Below are positions 56,086 to 64,000 of a DNA stretch of 64,000 nt, piece after piece. The DNA is from Nocardia yamanashiensis NBRC 100130 (GTDB lineage: Bacteria; Actinomycetota; Actinomycetes; Mycobacteriales; Mycobacteriaceae). A model generated the notes under the pieces. The model had not been told where the DNA came from, made no database searches, and saw only the letters and a list, made by a program, of their open reading frames with translations. Numbering within the stretch: position 1 is the stretch's first letter; each line of letters opens with the position of its first letter. The position numbers and the translations under genes were made by a program. The stretch covers positions 227,119 through 291,118 of the forward strand of contig NZ_BDCD01000019.1 of NCBI RefSeq assembly GCF_001613325.1. The letters run 5' to 3'.

Positions 56086-58143
56086 TTACGGGGCCGGGGC
56101 GTAGCCGAGCGGGCGGGTGGTGAAGGTGCCTCGGCCTTGGGTTCGGCTGCGCAAACGGGTTGCGTAGCCGAACAGTTCGGCTAGGGGGACGGCTGCCGTG
56201 ATCACCACGACGCCGGTTCGGGTCACCGAACCGGAGACGCGGGCGCGGCGGGCGGACAGGTCGCCCAGGACGGCGCCGACGTAGTCCTCCGGCACCGTGA
56301 CGGTCGTTTCCACCACGGGTTCCAAGATCGCCATCGCACTGGCGCGGAGGGCGTCCCGGAGGCCGAGGCGGGCCGCGGTGCGGAAGGCCAGCTCGGAGGA
56401 GTCCTTGCTGTGCGTCGCGCCGTCGACCAGCGTGACGTGCAGCCCGGTCACCGGGTGGCCCGCCAGGGGACCCGTCGCGAGTGCGTCGCGGCAGCCCTGC
56501 TCGACTGCACGGACGAACTCGGCGGGCACCCGGCCGCCCACCACGGTGGAGGCGAACTCGAAACCGGTGGCGGCCGTGTCGAAACCGCTTGTCTCGTGCT
56601 CGACGAGGCCGGGAGCGGCATCGCTGTCACGAGATGCACTCAGTGGCCGGACGTCGAGGACGATGTGCGCCCACTGTCCGGAACCGCCGTCCTGCTTGAC
56701 GTGGCGGTAGGTGAAGCCGGTGACTCCGCGGACCACGGTTTCCCGGTAGGCGACCTGCGGTTGGCCGACGGTCACCACCAGGCCGCGGTCGCGGCGCAGC
56801 TTCTCCACCACGACCTCGAGGTGCAGTTCGCCCATACCGGCCAGCAGCGTCTGACCCGTTTCGGGGTCCGTGCGGACCACCAGCGACGGGTCTTCCTCCG
56901 CTATCCGGGACAGCGCCACGGCCAGCTTCTCGGCCTCGGCATTGTTCTTGGCCTCGACCGCCACCGAGATCACCGGATCCGTCGGATTCGGCGGTTCCAG
57001 CAGGACCGGAGCCTCGGGTGCGCACAGGGTCGCGCCGACCCGGGCCTGCTTCGGACCCACCAGCGCGACGATATCGCCGGCGGTCGCGACCTCCACCTCC
57101 TCGTGCCGATCCGCCTGCACGCGCAGGATGCGGGCGATGCGTTCGCGCCGGCCCGGACCCGCGTCCAGCACCGTGTCGCCCTTGCGCAGCTCGCCCGAGT
57201 ACAGGCGTACGAAGGTGAGCCGGCCGGTGGGCGTGGCGTGCACCTTGAACACCAGTGCCGCAAGCGATTCCGCCGGATCGGCCGTCCGATCCAGCGGCGA
57301 GGGCAGGTAGGCCACGGCGGCGTCGAGCAGCGGCTCGATGCCACGGTTGCGGTAGGCCGCACCGCACAGCACCACGACGGCCGCACCCGAAAGGGTCAGC
57401 GCGCGCAGGGCCGCGGACAGGGTGTCGTCGGCCAGTGCCGAGTGTTCGACATATTCCTCCAAAGCGTTCGAATCATGTTCTGCTACTGCTTCTTCCAATG
57501 CACGGCGACGGTCGCGCGCCTGCTCGGCGAGGTGATCGGGAATCGGTTCCACGACGGGCCCGGCGACCCCGTCCGCCCACACCACGGCGCGCATGCGAAC
57601 CAGGTCCACCACGCCGGTGAACTCGTCTTCGCTGCCGATCGGCAACTGCACCAGCAGCGGATTCGGGTGCAGCCGTGCGCGAATCGACGCGACGGCCGCC
57701 TCCAGGTCCGCCCCGGCGCGATCCATCTTGTTGACGAACGCGATGCGCGGCACGACATGGCGATCCGCCCGCCGCCACACCGATTCGCTCTGCGGCTCCA
57801 CACCGGCGACCGCATCGAAAACCGCTATGGCACCGTCCAATACGCGCAGCGAACGCTCCACCTCATCGGAGAAGTCGACGTGCCCGGGCGTATCGATCAC
57901 GGTCAGCCGGTGACCGTTCCACTCACAGCTCACGGCCGCCGCGAAAATGGTGATGCCGCGATCGCGTTCCTGCGGATCGAAATCGGTGACAGTGGTGCCG
58001 TCGTGCACCTCACCGCGCTTGTGCGTCATACCGGTGAGGAACAGCATCCGCTCGGTGACGGTGGTCTTCCCCGCATCGACGTGCGCGAGAATGCCGAGGT
58101 TGCGAACGGTGGCGAGAGATTGTCGGGAAACATTGGTACGCAC
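56086..58143 (-). CDS. Elongation factor G paralogue (EF-G-like GTPase)
   Basis: A 685-residue five-domain translational GTPase. G1 AHVDAGKTTVTERMLFLTG, G2 RDRGITIFAAAVSCEW, G3 VIDTPGHVDFSDEVERSL and G4 FVNKMDRAGADL are intact. GVEPQSESVWRRADRH and the C-terminal RSRTQGRGTFTTRPLGYAP place it with EF-G rather than TetM. It probably acts in translocation or rescue of drug-stalled ribosomes. The GTG start follows AAGGA. A leader with a 30-codon ORF and alternative hairpins precedes it, and an MFS pump is just upstream. Confidence 0.88.
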   Translation of the reverse strand: MRTNVSRQSLATVRNLGILAHVDAGKTTVTERMLFLTGMTHKRGEVHDGTTVTDFDPQERDRGITIFAAAVSCEWNGHRLTVIDTPGHVDFSDEVERSLRVLDGAIAVFDAVAGVEPQSESVWRRADRHVVPRIAFVNKMDRAGADLEAAVASIRARLHPNPLLVQLPIGSEDEFTGVVDLVRMRAVVWADGVAGPVVEPIPDHLAEQARDRRRALEEAVAEHDSNALEEYVEHSALADDTLSAALRALTLSGAAVVVLCGAAYRNRGIEPLLDAAVAYLPSPLDRTADPAESLAALVFKVHATPTGRLTFVRLYSGELRKGDTVLDAGPGRRERIARILRVQADRHEEVEVATAGDIVALVGPKQARVGATLCAPEAPVLLEPPNPTDPVISVAVEAKNNAEAEKLAVALSRIAEEDPSLVVRTDPETGQTLLAGMGELHLEVVVEKLRRDRGLVVTVGQPQVAYRETVVRGVTGFTYRHVKQDGGSGQWAHIVLDVRPLSASRDSDAAPGLVEHETSGFDTAATGFEFASTVVGGRVPAEFVRAVEQGCRDALATGPLAGHPVTGLHVTLVDGATHSKDSSELAFRTAARLGLRDALRASAMAILEPVVETTVTVPEDYVGAVLGDLSARRARVSGSVTRTGVVVITAAVPLAELFGYATRLRSRTQGRGTFTTRPLGYAPAP

Positions 58144-58187
58144 GGTCTTACGTCCTTCGTGCTGATCCTGGACAGGACAGCGCGATT

Positions 58188-58260
58188 CCCGGACCGGGAA
58201 TTACGGAATGAATGAGGTCCGGGTACTCAGTACCGGCCGCGCAGCCGGCACCGAGCCGGC
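58188..58260 (-). promoter_or_regulatory. Attenuator-like leader hairpins before the EF-G paralogue
   Basis: Four hairpins overlap the end of the leader ORF. GCCGGC/GCCGGC (58244-58249 with 58255-58260) competes with CCGGC/GCCGG (58233-58237 with 58244-58248) for the same bases. GGTAC/GTACC (58222-58226 with 58230-58234) holds the leader stop codon in its loop. CCCGGACC/GGTCCGGG (58188-58195 with 58216-58223) lies downstream. Ribosome position on the leader would select among them. Confidence 0.65.
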
Positions 58261-58319
58261 GAAGACACCAGGATCACCTCGTAGCGAGGGCGAGCCACGA
58301 CAGCAGCGTGTGAACGCAT
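58227..58319 (-). CDS. 30-residue leader peptide upstream of the EF-G paralogue
   Basis: An ATG preceded by AGGAAGGGAG at six-base spacing starts a 30-codon ORF: MRSHAAVVARPRYEVILVSS and then PARCRLRGRY with TGA. It is Arg-rich towards the end. It ends 83 bp before the EF-G start and its last ten codons lie in alternative hairpins. The layout is that of ribosome-mediated attenuation, in which slowed translation of the leader opens the downstream gene. The peptide itself probably has no separate role. Confidence 0.65.
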   Translation of the reverse strand: MRSHAAVVARPRYEVILVSSPARCRLRGRY

Positions 58320-58365
58320 GACCGGCTCCCTTCCTGGTACGAGTCCCGCGGCGAGCAGAGCCGAA

Positions 58366-58428
58366 CCCCCTGACCTCGCCGGGGCTACGGTAACAGTCAG
58401 GCGGATATCAAGTCACCTGGATTTCCGG
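58366..58428. repeat. Duplicated 63-bp segment, copy A (end of MFS gene)
   Basis: Shares about four of every five bases, with small gaps, with 60985-61050. Conserved blocks are CCTCGCCG, ACGGTA-CAGTCAGG and ATCAAGTCACC. On the minus strand both begin in the last codons of a gene (GDLI then stop) and run into the downstream leader. GTGACT and TACCGT are conserved at an identical 18-base spacing. Confidence 0.65.
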
Positions 58429-59821
58429 TCGGGTCAACCGCTTTCGCCGCACGTCCCGGCAGGGCCAGCGCCACCAGCGCGCCCAGCAGTGACATGACCG
58501 CCCCGGCCGCGATCGCGGGGCCGAATCCGGCAACGAATTCCGCGGCCGAACCGTAACCGCCGAAACCGGCGAAAATCGCGACCACCACGGCAATTCCGAA
58601 GACGCCACCGAGTTCGCGCATCATGCTGTTGGCGCCGGCCGCCTTACCGATGAGTCCGTGCGGGACCGCCCCGACAACCGCACTCTGCGCGGTAGGAATA
58701 GCCATGGATACCCCGATTCCCGAGAGCACCAGCGCCGGAATCATCCGGGTGTAGGACATTCCGGGATCGGCGAGGAGCGCGACCCAGCCCATGCCCGCGG
58801 CCTGCAAGAGCAAGCCCACCACCATGATCGGCCGCTCACCCACGCGGTCCGCCAGCGCTCCCGCCAGCGGGGCACAGAAGAACAGGGTGAGCGTCCAGGG
58901 CAAGAGCCGCAGCCCCGCGCCGAGGGGTCCGTAATGGAATACCGACTGCATGAATTGCGCGAAGAAGAACACCGCGCCGAAGAGAGCGGCGAAGGTCAGG
59001 AAGATCGCGACATTGCCGGCCGCGAATCCACGAGAGCTGAACAAGCGAATCGGAAACATCGGTGTGCGCGTGCGGGATTCCCACACCGCGAAGGCCACGA
59101 TCGCGGCGACGCCGCCGCTCGTCGTCAGCAGAATCTCCAGGCTCGACCAACCCGCGATGTTCCCGCGCACCAGCCCCCACACCACGCCCAGTGCGCCGGC
59201 GGTCACCAGCAACAGGCCGATGCCGTCAAACGCGGTCTCGGAGCCGAAACCCTCCGGAATCCTGGTCAGCACCAAAGGTATCGCCAGCAGACCTATCGGC
59301 ACGTTCACCCAGAAGATCCACTGCCACGACAACCCCTCCGCGATGGCCCCGCCCACCAGGGGTCCACAGGCCACCGCAAGCCCGGTCACGCCTTCCAGAA
59401 TTCCGATAGCGACACCCCTGCGCTCGGGCGGAAAAGCCGCACCGACCAACGCCAGCGCCAGGCTCATGATCAACGCCGCACCGACGCCCTGCACTACTCG
59501 CGCCGCGATCAGCGGTCCGACCGCGGGCGATACCGCACACGCCGCCGAACCGGCCACGAAGACGGCGAGCCCCACCGCGAACATGCGCCTGCGGCCGAAG
59601 CGGTCTCCGACCACCGCGGCCGTGATCAGCAATACCGCGAAACTGAGGTTGTAGCCGTTGACCGTCCACTCCAGCGTGGGCAGCGAAGCGTCGAGATCCT
59701 CCCGGATCGTGCCCAAGGCCGTCGACACCACCAGGGTGTCCAATGCCGCCATCATCGAAGCCACCGCGCCGAGCGCCAGCACCCAGCGCTGCGCAGCCCG
59801 TGAAACCGCCCACGTACTCAT
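58397..59821 (-). CDS. DHA2-type MFS drug efflux transporter
   Basis: A 474-residue permease with about 14 transmembrane helices. LDTLVVSTALGTIREDL (motif D1, Asp in helix 1), GDRFGRRRMFAVGLAVF (motif A) and GPLVGGAIAEGLSWQWIFWVNVPIG (motif C region) define the EmrB/QacA-like DHA2 group of proton-driven exporters. The ATG follows GAAGGA. It is divergent from the ECF sigma factor and directly upstream of the leader-controlled EF-G paralogue. Drug substrate unknown. Confidence 0.9.
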   Translation of the reverse strand: MSTWAVSRAAQRWVLALGAVASMMAALDTLVVSTALGTIREDLDASLPTLEWTVNGYNLSFAVLLITAAVVGDRFGRRRMFAVGLAVFVAGSAACAVSPAVGPLIAARVVQGVGAALIMSLALALVGAAFPPERRGVAIGILEGVTGLAVACGPLVGGAIAEGLSWQWIFWVNVPIGLLAIPLVLTRIPEGFGSETAFDGIGLLLVTAGALGVVWGLVRGNIAGWSSLEILLTTSGGVAAIVAFAVWESRTRTPMFPIRLFSSRGFAAGNVAIFLTFAALFGAVFFFAQFMQSVFHYGPLGAGLRLLPWTLTLFFCAPLAGALADRVGERPIMVVGLLLQAAGMGWVALLADPGMSYTRMIPALVLSGIGVSMAIPTAQSAVVGAVPHGLIGKAAGANSMMRELGGVFGIAVVVAIFAGFGGYGSAAEFVAGFGPAIAAGAVMSLLGALVALALPGRAAKAVDPTGNPGDLISA

Positions 59822-59963
59822 GCGAGTCCTTCCAATCGATCCCGTACGAGTACCGACCGGCGTGCCGCGGAAAGTCATCGAGTACCCGCCGATGACTTTC
59901 CGCAGTGCGCGCTGTCGATATATGGGGGGCTCCGCCGGCCGCCTCGACCCGGAAGGACATCGG

Positions 59964-60905
59964 ATGATCGACACCGAAGAGTTCGCGCTCCGCACCATGC
60001 CGTATCGGCGTGAGCTGCTCGCCCACTGCTACCGCATGGTCGGCTCCGTGGACGACGCCGAAGACCTCGTGCAGGAAACATTGCTGCGCGCCTGGCGCGG
60101 CTACCCGGAATTCGAAGGCCGGGCGTCCGTCCGCACCTGGCTGTATCGGATCGCCACCAACACCTGCCTCAACGCACTCGAACACAGCAGTCGGCGGGTC
60201 CTGCCTTCCGGACTCGGCGACCCCACCGAATACCGCGGGCGGATCGGCCCCGACAGCGACTCCGTCCCGTGGCTGCAACCGATCCCGGACGCGTACCTCG
60301 AGACGACCGATCCCGAGGCGATCGTCGCCGCCCGGCACGGCACCCGCCTCGCGCTCATCGCCGCCTGGCAGTGTCTACCGCCCAAACAACGAGCGGTGCT
60401 GATCCTGCGAGATGTACTGCACTGGAAGGCAACCGAGGTGGCGAGCCTGCTCGACACCACCCCCACGGCGGTCAACAGCTCGCTGCAACGCGCGCACGCG
60501 ACTCTCGCGGACAGCGCCACCGACGCCGACCGCATCACCGAACCCGACGATCCCATGCTGCGCGCCGTGTTGGACAGGTACGCCGCGGCGTTCGAATCAC
60601 TCGATATGGACGCGCTGGCACAGCTCTTGAAGGAAGACGTCGTCTGGGAGATGCCGCCGATTCGCGAATGGTTCGCCGGCCGCCCCAGTGTCGTGCACCT
60701 GATCGCCACGCAATGCCCGTCACAGGCGGGTGACGTCCGCATGATTCCCACCGCCGCCAATGGGCAGCCGGCCTTCGCCATGTACCTGAACGGGGAAGCC
60801 CACTCGATCCAGGTGCTCACGGCGACGCCGACGGGCATCGAGCGGGTCACGGCATTCCACGGACCAGAACGGTTCGAACCGTTCGGATTGCCGAAAAGCC
60901 TGTAA
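59964..60905 (+). CDS. ECF sigma factor with SnoaL-like C-terminal domain (SigG/SigX5-like)
   Basis: A 313-residue sigma factor. Region 2 is AHCYRMVGSVDDAEDLVQET and ASVRTWLYRIATNTCLNALE. Region 4 is LPPKQRAVLILRDVLHWKA followed by EVASLLDTTPTAVNSSLQRA. The last 110 residues are a SnoaL-like domain (LDRYAAAFESLDMDALAQLL, then EDVVWEMPPIREWFAG) that can modulate activity in such factors. The ATG at 59964 has GGAAGGA upstream. No anti-sigma gene is adjacent. It may drive the divergent MFS promoter. Confidence 0.88.
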   Translation: MIDTEEFALRTMPYRRELLAHCYRMVGSVDDAEDLVQETLLRAWRGYPEFEGRASVRTWLYRIATNTCLNALEHSSRRVLPSGLGDPTEYRGRIGPDSDSVPWLQPIPDAYLETTDPEAIVAARHGTRLALIAAWQCLPPKQRAVLILRDVLHWKATEVASLLDTTPTAVNSSLQRAHATLADSATDADRITEPDDPMLRAVLDRYAAAFESLDMDALAQLLKEDVVWEMPPIREWFAGRPSVVHLIATQCPSQAGDVRMIPTAANGQPAFAMYLNGEAHSIQVLTATPTGIERVTAFHGPERFEPFGLPKSL

Positions 60906-60984
60906 TACAAGGCAATCGGCCACAAGGGCGGCGAGGAGAGCGAAGGCGCTGGAATTTCTACCCAAAAGAATTTAGAAGGAAGCT

Positions 60985-61050
60985 CCCCCATGGCCTCGCC
61001 GATACCCACGGTAGCAGTCAGGACGGGATCAAGTCACCGAGATTCTCCGG
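60985..61050. repeat. Duplicated 66-bp segment, copy B (end of TerD-domain gene)
   Basis: Diverged copy of 58366-58428, again overlapping the final codons of a minus-strand gene that ends GDLI-PS. Downstream on that strand it would transcribe antisense to the sigma gene. CGGCGAGG here also has a complement (CCTCGCCG-type pairing with 60926-60934). Confidence 0.65.
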
Positions 61051-63213
61051 GGTGAAGACCTCGCAGCCCGCGGGCAGACCGTCGGGGCTGGTCAGACCGA
61101 TGAAAGTAACAGGCTCGGTGAGGGTTTCGCCGTCCCACAGCTCCGCCGCGGCGCCCATCAGCTCCGCCAGATAACCCACTCCGAGGTACTTCCGGGCGAG
61201 CACGGCGCGCGCCAGATCCGAGGTGGTCACCGAATTCTCCTCCACCCGGTTGTAATCCGGCTCGCCCGCCAGATTCAGGTGCAGCCATTTCACCCGCCAC
61301 TCCGTGCCGTACCGGAAGAACACCAGCGGAAACGCGACCCGGCCCGCGCCACGCAGCTCCGACTTCATCCGCACGGTGCGCGGCTCGTACGGCAGACCGG
61401 CCTGATACGCCTCGCGCAGCATGAATCCGAAGAACGACTCGCGGACCTCGTCGAAACCCTCACCGGTGTAGATGTTCACCTGCGGCAGCACCGCGAACGC
61501 ACGCACCTTGTGCAGGTCGATCTCGATGAATTCCGACGCGCCGTCCGGCGCCTCGGTGATGTCACCGGAGTGCGTACCACCGACCTCGGTCAAGTTGGTG
61601 TACGACAACCAGCCGCGCTCCTCGAAGTCCGCGTCCAGCAGTAGTGCCGACAGATCGAAATCGGTCCGTTCGCTGCGTTCGTGCCAGTAGACGAAGAACC
61701 GGAGCAGGCCACCGTGCACCCGGCTGACCGAACCTCGCGGCAGTACACCGAGACCGTGTCCGATCCCCTTGCCGCTCAACGGAAGCGCCACATCCAGCAT
61801 GTCCGGATCGATCACCACGCGCGGGCGCGCGGGCAGGCGGCGACGCAGCTCGGCGTCCAGCAGCGCGCACAAACGCTCGAGTATGCCGGTATCGATCGGC
61901 GCCCGCGTATCGGCGAATACCCGGCCCCGGCCCAGCCGATTGGTGAACACCCGCCGCCCGATGCCGGACCCCACCGGCACATCGGCGGCAGCACCGGATC
62001 CGATCACCCCGGCGCGATTCTCCAAATGCTCACGCACAGAGATCAACACCCGCCCGGACACCGCGCCGATCGTCGCCTCGACAGCGGCCAGCACCGCCGC
62101 ACGATCGGCATCGGTGGCGGCCGCACGCAAGAGCCGATCCAGCGAACGAAACAGCAGACCCGGTGCGGAACACAGCAATTCGGCTGCCGTCGCCACCTCG
62201 CCGGTGGACAGCAAATCCTCCAGCCGCGACAGGAAGGACGGCGCTCGCCGCTCCCCACGCGCCACCTCGAACACCGCCGCCGCATCCGGCCAGCGCGGGA
62301 ACTCGTGCGGATGCAGGCGCTCGCCGAGCCGCTTCCAGGCCTCCCGGTGCGCGGCGACATCTCCGAGCTTGGCGGGCTGCGCCGCCACCACCGCATCGAG
62401 AGCGGCCAGCAGCGCGCGCCGGGTACGACGCGGCAGCGAACGGAAACGGGTGGGCGTCAATAGCGAGACATCGCCTTCGGACAGCAGACAGGCCAACCGC
62501 AGCACATCGGTCACCGTGTCCACCAGCAGTCCGGCGCCGGCCGCCAGCCGCACCTCGTTGACGATCGCGCGATGCTCCCGCACCGGAATCGACGGCGGCT
62601 GCGGGCCGGTGGCACAGTACAACGCCAGCTCACGCAAGGCCGCCGCATCGTCGTCGCCGAGTGGAATCGCACTGCCCGCCAGTGCGAGATACAGCGCGGA
62701 TACCTCGTCCGCCAGGGCGGCGCCGGAATGCAGCACCGTCACCCGGTCGCTCGGTGCGGCCAGCAGCTCATCGTGCGCCGCCACCAGGTCCGCGTAACTG
62801 TGCTGGTACCGGCCGTACTTCGGCAGCGCCAGCAGGTTCAGCAGCCCCTGCTCGGCATCGGCTTCGATGCGGGCGGCAGCGAGCTCATCGGTGAGGGCAT
62901 CGAGCAGACAGGACAGCCAGAACTCCACGGTGTCCGGCACATTCGCGGGGAATCGCTTGAAGTAGGCATTGTGCTGGACGTGCGCACCGGCCATCCGCCG
63001 CACGACCGGCAGCACTCGCACGGCGGTATCGATGACCGCCGGCGCCGCCAGAGCGGACAATCGGGCGAACAGTTCGCTCGACAGTTTGAACCCCACCGAC
63101 ATGAGCACGGCATCGAACTGCCGGGTCGCGGCGGCACCGTCCCCGGCCGGTCCCTCGACCAGCGGCAGGCGCAAGGTGCGGCGGATGACGAACTCTTCCG
63201 GATCCCAACTCAC
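61018..63213 (-). CDS. Large protein with C-terminal TerD-like domain (MXAN_6230/SCO0854-like)
   Basis: A 731-residue protein. The first 450 residues are Ala/Leu-rich and helical with no recognisable enzyme motif. From about 450 it reads RPRVVIDPDMLDVALPLSGK, then RTDFDLSALLLDADFEERGW, SYTNLTEVGGTHSGDITEAP and FIEIDL, the strand pattern and Asp-rich calcium-site motif of TerD. It resembles the MXAN_6230/SCO0854 proteins, but I see no RING-type Cys/His cluster. TerD proteins relate to tellurite, phage and envelope stress; the role here is open. Confidence 0.72.
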   Translation of the reverse strand: MSWDPEEFVIRRTLRLPLVEGPAGDGAAATRQFDAVLMSVGFKLSSELFARLSALAAPAVIDTAVRVLPVVRRMAGAHVQHNAYFKRFPANVPDTVEFWLSCLLDALTDELAAARIEADAEQGLLNLLALPKYGRYQHSYADLVAAHDELLAAPSDRVTVLHSGAALADEVSALYLALAGSAIPLGDDDAAALRELALYCATGPQPPSIPVREHRAIVNEVRLAAGAGLLVDTVTDVLRLACLLSEGDVSLLTPTRFRSLPRRTRRALLAALDAVVAAQPAKLGDVAAHREAWKRLGERLHPHEFPRWPDAAAVFEVARGERRAPSFLSRLEDLLSTGEVATAAELLCSAPGLLFRSLDRLLRAAATDADRAAVLAAVEATIGAVSGRVLISVREHLENRAGVIGSGAAADVPVGSGIGRRVFTNRLGRGRVFADTRAPIDTGILERLCALLDAELRRRLPARPRVVIDPDMLDVALPLSGKGIGHGLGVLPRGSVSRVHGGLLRFFVYWHERSERTDFDLSALLLDADFEERGWLSYTNLTEVGGTHSGDITEAPDGASEFIEIDLHKVRAFAVLPQVNIYTGEGFDEVRESFFGFMLREAYQAGLPYEPRTVRMKSELRGAGRVAFPLVFFRYGTEWRVKWLHLNLAGEPDYNRVEENSVTTSDLARAVLARKYLGVGYLAELMGAAAELWDGETLTEPVTFIGLTSPDGLPAGCEVFTPENLGDLIPS

Positions 63214-63228
63214 CCGGGCATCTTCGCA

Positions 63229-63921
63229 TCAACCGATGAGCAGCGCCGCTGATAAAAGTACGGCCAAGGCGAGCAGTGCGCCTTCGATCCAGGTCAGGCG
63301 GCGGCGTGGGGTGTCGGTGGCTTTGAGCATGCGGTAGCCGAGGGCCAAGCCGATGGCGAGGGCCAGGAGGTGGCCGACATTGGTGAAAGTGCGACCGGCC
63401 AGGACTGCGTCGATGGCCAGGGCGGACCAGCCTGCGGCCCAGAGGAATCGGAAGTCGCTGGGGATGGAGGCGATCAGTGCGCCGACCAAAGCCATGGCGC
63501 CGTAACTGATTCCCACGTCCTCGGCCGAGGCGATGCTGTCCGGGAGCCAGTCTTGGTGGACGCCGATCCAGAGTCCGATGGCCACCAGCAGGGTCGCGCC
63601 GATATGACCGGCGAGGAAGACCGCCAGGAGCCGGCGGCCGCCGAACCTCAACTCCGACAAGGCGAGCAGGGCTCCGAACATGATCAGCACGCCCCAGGCG
63701 ACGGTGTCGTCGCCGATGATCAGTGCGCTGGAGAAGAGGGTGCCGACGTGGCCGTGGAGGAGGTTGTGCAGGTTGGTGCTGGCATGCAGGACGACCTTCG
63801 TTGCGGCGGCGTCGTTCAGGACTGTGAGCACGATCGTCGACAGGGCGAGCAGCAGCAGATAACTCAGCGTCACCCGCAGCCTCGGCCGGCCGGTAGCCGG
63901 TTCTCGCACAGCCGAATCCAT
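63229..63921 (-). CDS. Rhomboid-like integral membrane protein
   Basis: A 230-residue protein with six hydrophobic helices. DVGISYGAMALVGAL contains a GxSxG, and FTNVGHLLALAIGLALGY contains a His in a later helix, the positions of the rhomboid Ser-His dyad. HNLLHGHVGTLFSSALI fits the mycobacterial rhomboid-like group. It may be an intramembrane serine protease, or an inactive relative. I chose the ATG at 63919-63921 because the 25 codons before it use atypical codons. Confidence 0.72.
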   Translation of the reverse strand: MDSAVREPATGRPRLRVTLSYLLLLALSTIVLTVLNDAAATKVVLHASTNLHNLLHGHVGTLFSSALIIGDDTVAWGVLIMFGALLALSELRFGGRRLLAVFLAGHIGATLLVAIGLWIGVHQDWLPDSIASAEDVGISYGAMALVGALIASIPSDFRFLWAAGWSALAIDAVLAGRTFTNVGHLLALAIGLALGYRMLKATDTPRRRLTWIEGALLALAVLLSAALLIG

Positions 63922-64000
63922 GCTTTGCACAACGGAACCCGCGGCACGCGTTGTTCCCCGCCACGCCGGTTGTGCCATAAGACGCAGCAAACTCACCCTG

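Noticed and set aside
56086..58143. TetM/OtrA-type tetracycline ribosome protection protein
   Set aside because: GVEPQSESVWRRADRH, FVNKMDRAGAD and the C-terminal TQGRG region match EF-G rather than TetM-type sequences, so I call it an EF-G paralogue only.
56410..58215. Long plus-strand open frame opposite the EF-G paralogue
   Set aside because: His/Arg/Gln-rich antisense translation; all GTPase motifs are on the minus strand.
60101..61009. Minus-strand frame beginning MGELPSKFFWVEIPA upstream of and antisense to the sigma gene
   Set aside because: The first part is intergenic and looks briefly protein-like, but most of the frame is Ser/Arg/Ala-rich antisense of a well-supported sigma factor.
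1..64000. CRISPR arrays, tRNA/rRNA genes, insertion sequences, prophage
   Set aside because: No regularly spaced repeats, no tRNA or rRNA sequence and no transposase, integrase or phage structural gene were seen on either strand.

Overview
The window looks like a chromosomal stretch of a high-GC mycolic-acid actinobacterium, most likely Nocardia or a close relative. The basis is the high GC content with strong G/C preference at third codon positions, many GTG and TTG starts, an isocitrate lyase whose N-terminus closely matches mycobacterial Icl1, and a full-length orthologue of the acetate regulator RamB. Three anchors, aceA (-), ramB (+) and lpd (-), keep the relative order and orientation they have in Mycobacterium tuberculosis (icl1, ramB, lpdC), but here they are about 20 kb and 16 kb apart. 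I see no tRNA, rRNA, CRISPR array, insertion sequence or phage gene.

Region by region. 1-1.8 kb: 5' end of aceA, its long upstream region, and a DUF1772 membrane protein preceded by two identical-architecture palindromes. 1.9-16.7 kb: a purine-catabolism island with a xanthine dehydrogenase (FAD subunit plus a fused 2Fe-2S/molybdopterin subunit), 8-oxoguanine-deaminase-type amidohydrolase, hydroxyisourate hydrolase, OHCU decarboxylase, a MocA-like cytidylyltransferase, XdhC, and a four-gene NMT1/THI5-type ABC importer. A shared sequence motif lies upstream of both the xdh operon and the ABC operon. Inside the island sits an HTH/NB-ARC/TPR (STAND) regulator divergent from two small proteins. 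16.7-20.7 kb: membrane protein, PfkB-type sugar kinase, DUF4254 protein and LigB-type ATP-dependent DNA ligase. 20.8-28.3 kb: ramB, then a complete urea importer urtABCDE followed by a GntR regulator. Purine breakdown ends in urea, so island and importer form a plausible nitrogen-scavenging neighbourhood, although uricase, allantoinase and urease are not in the window.

28.3-46 kb: mostly single genes and small regulator/target pairs with visible operators: TetR/VOC/YCII/ECF42 sigma, a secreted transglycosylase-like protein, an NmrA-type reductase with a divergent single-cysteine HxlR regulator, a nucleoside deaminase, Lpd, an M19 dipeptidase, AraC regulator, quinone-oxidoreductase-like enzyme, S9 oligopeptidase, hydrolase and TetR. 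Several convergent gene pairs share long hairpins. At 45.6-46.2 kb a 27-residue peptide gene lies next to a twice-occurring double-hairpin repeat.

46.4-53.2 kb: one tightly overlapping seven-gene operon joins a branched-chain-amino-acid-type ABC importer (with a fused LivH-LivM permease) to a luciferase-like monooxygenase and two CMD/AhpD-fold proteins. This is a candidate uptake-and-oxidation system for an unknown substrate. 53.4-56 kb: HAD phosphatase, GNAT protein, and a MarR/SRPBCC pair with twin operators.

56-64 kb: an EF-G paralogue behind a leader with a 30-codon upstream ORF and mutually exclusive hairpins (an attenuator), a DHA2-type MFS efflux pump, a divergent ECF sigma factor, a large protein with a C-terminal TerD-like domain, and a rhomboid-like membrane protein. 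The efflux pump, sigma factor and leader-controlled EF-G together suggest a response to ribosome-targeting stress. The leader and the seven-gene operon are the two observations I would follow first.
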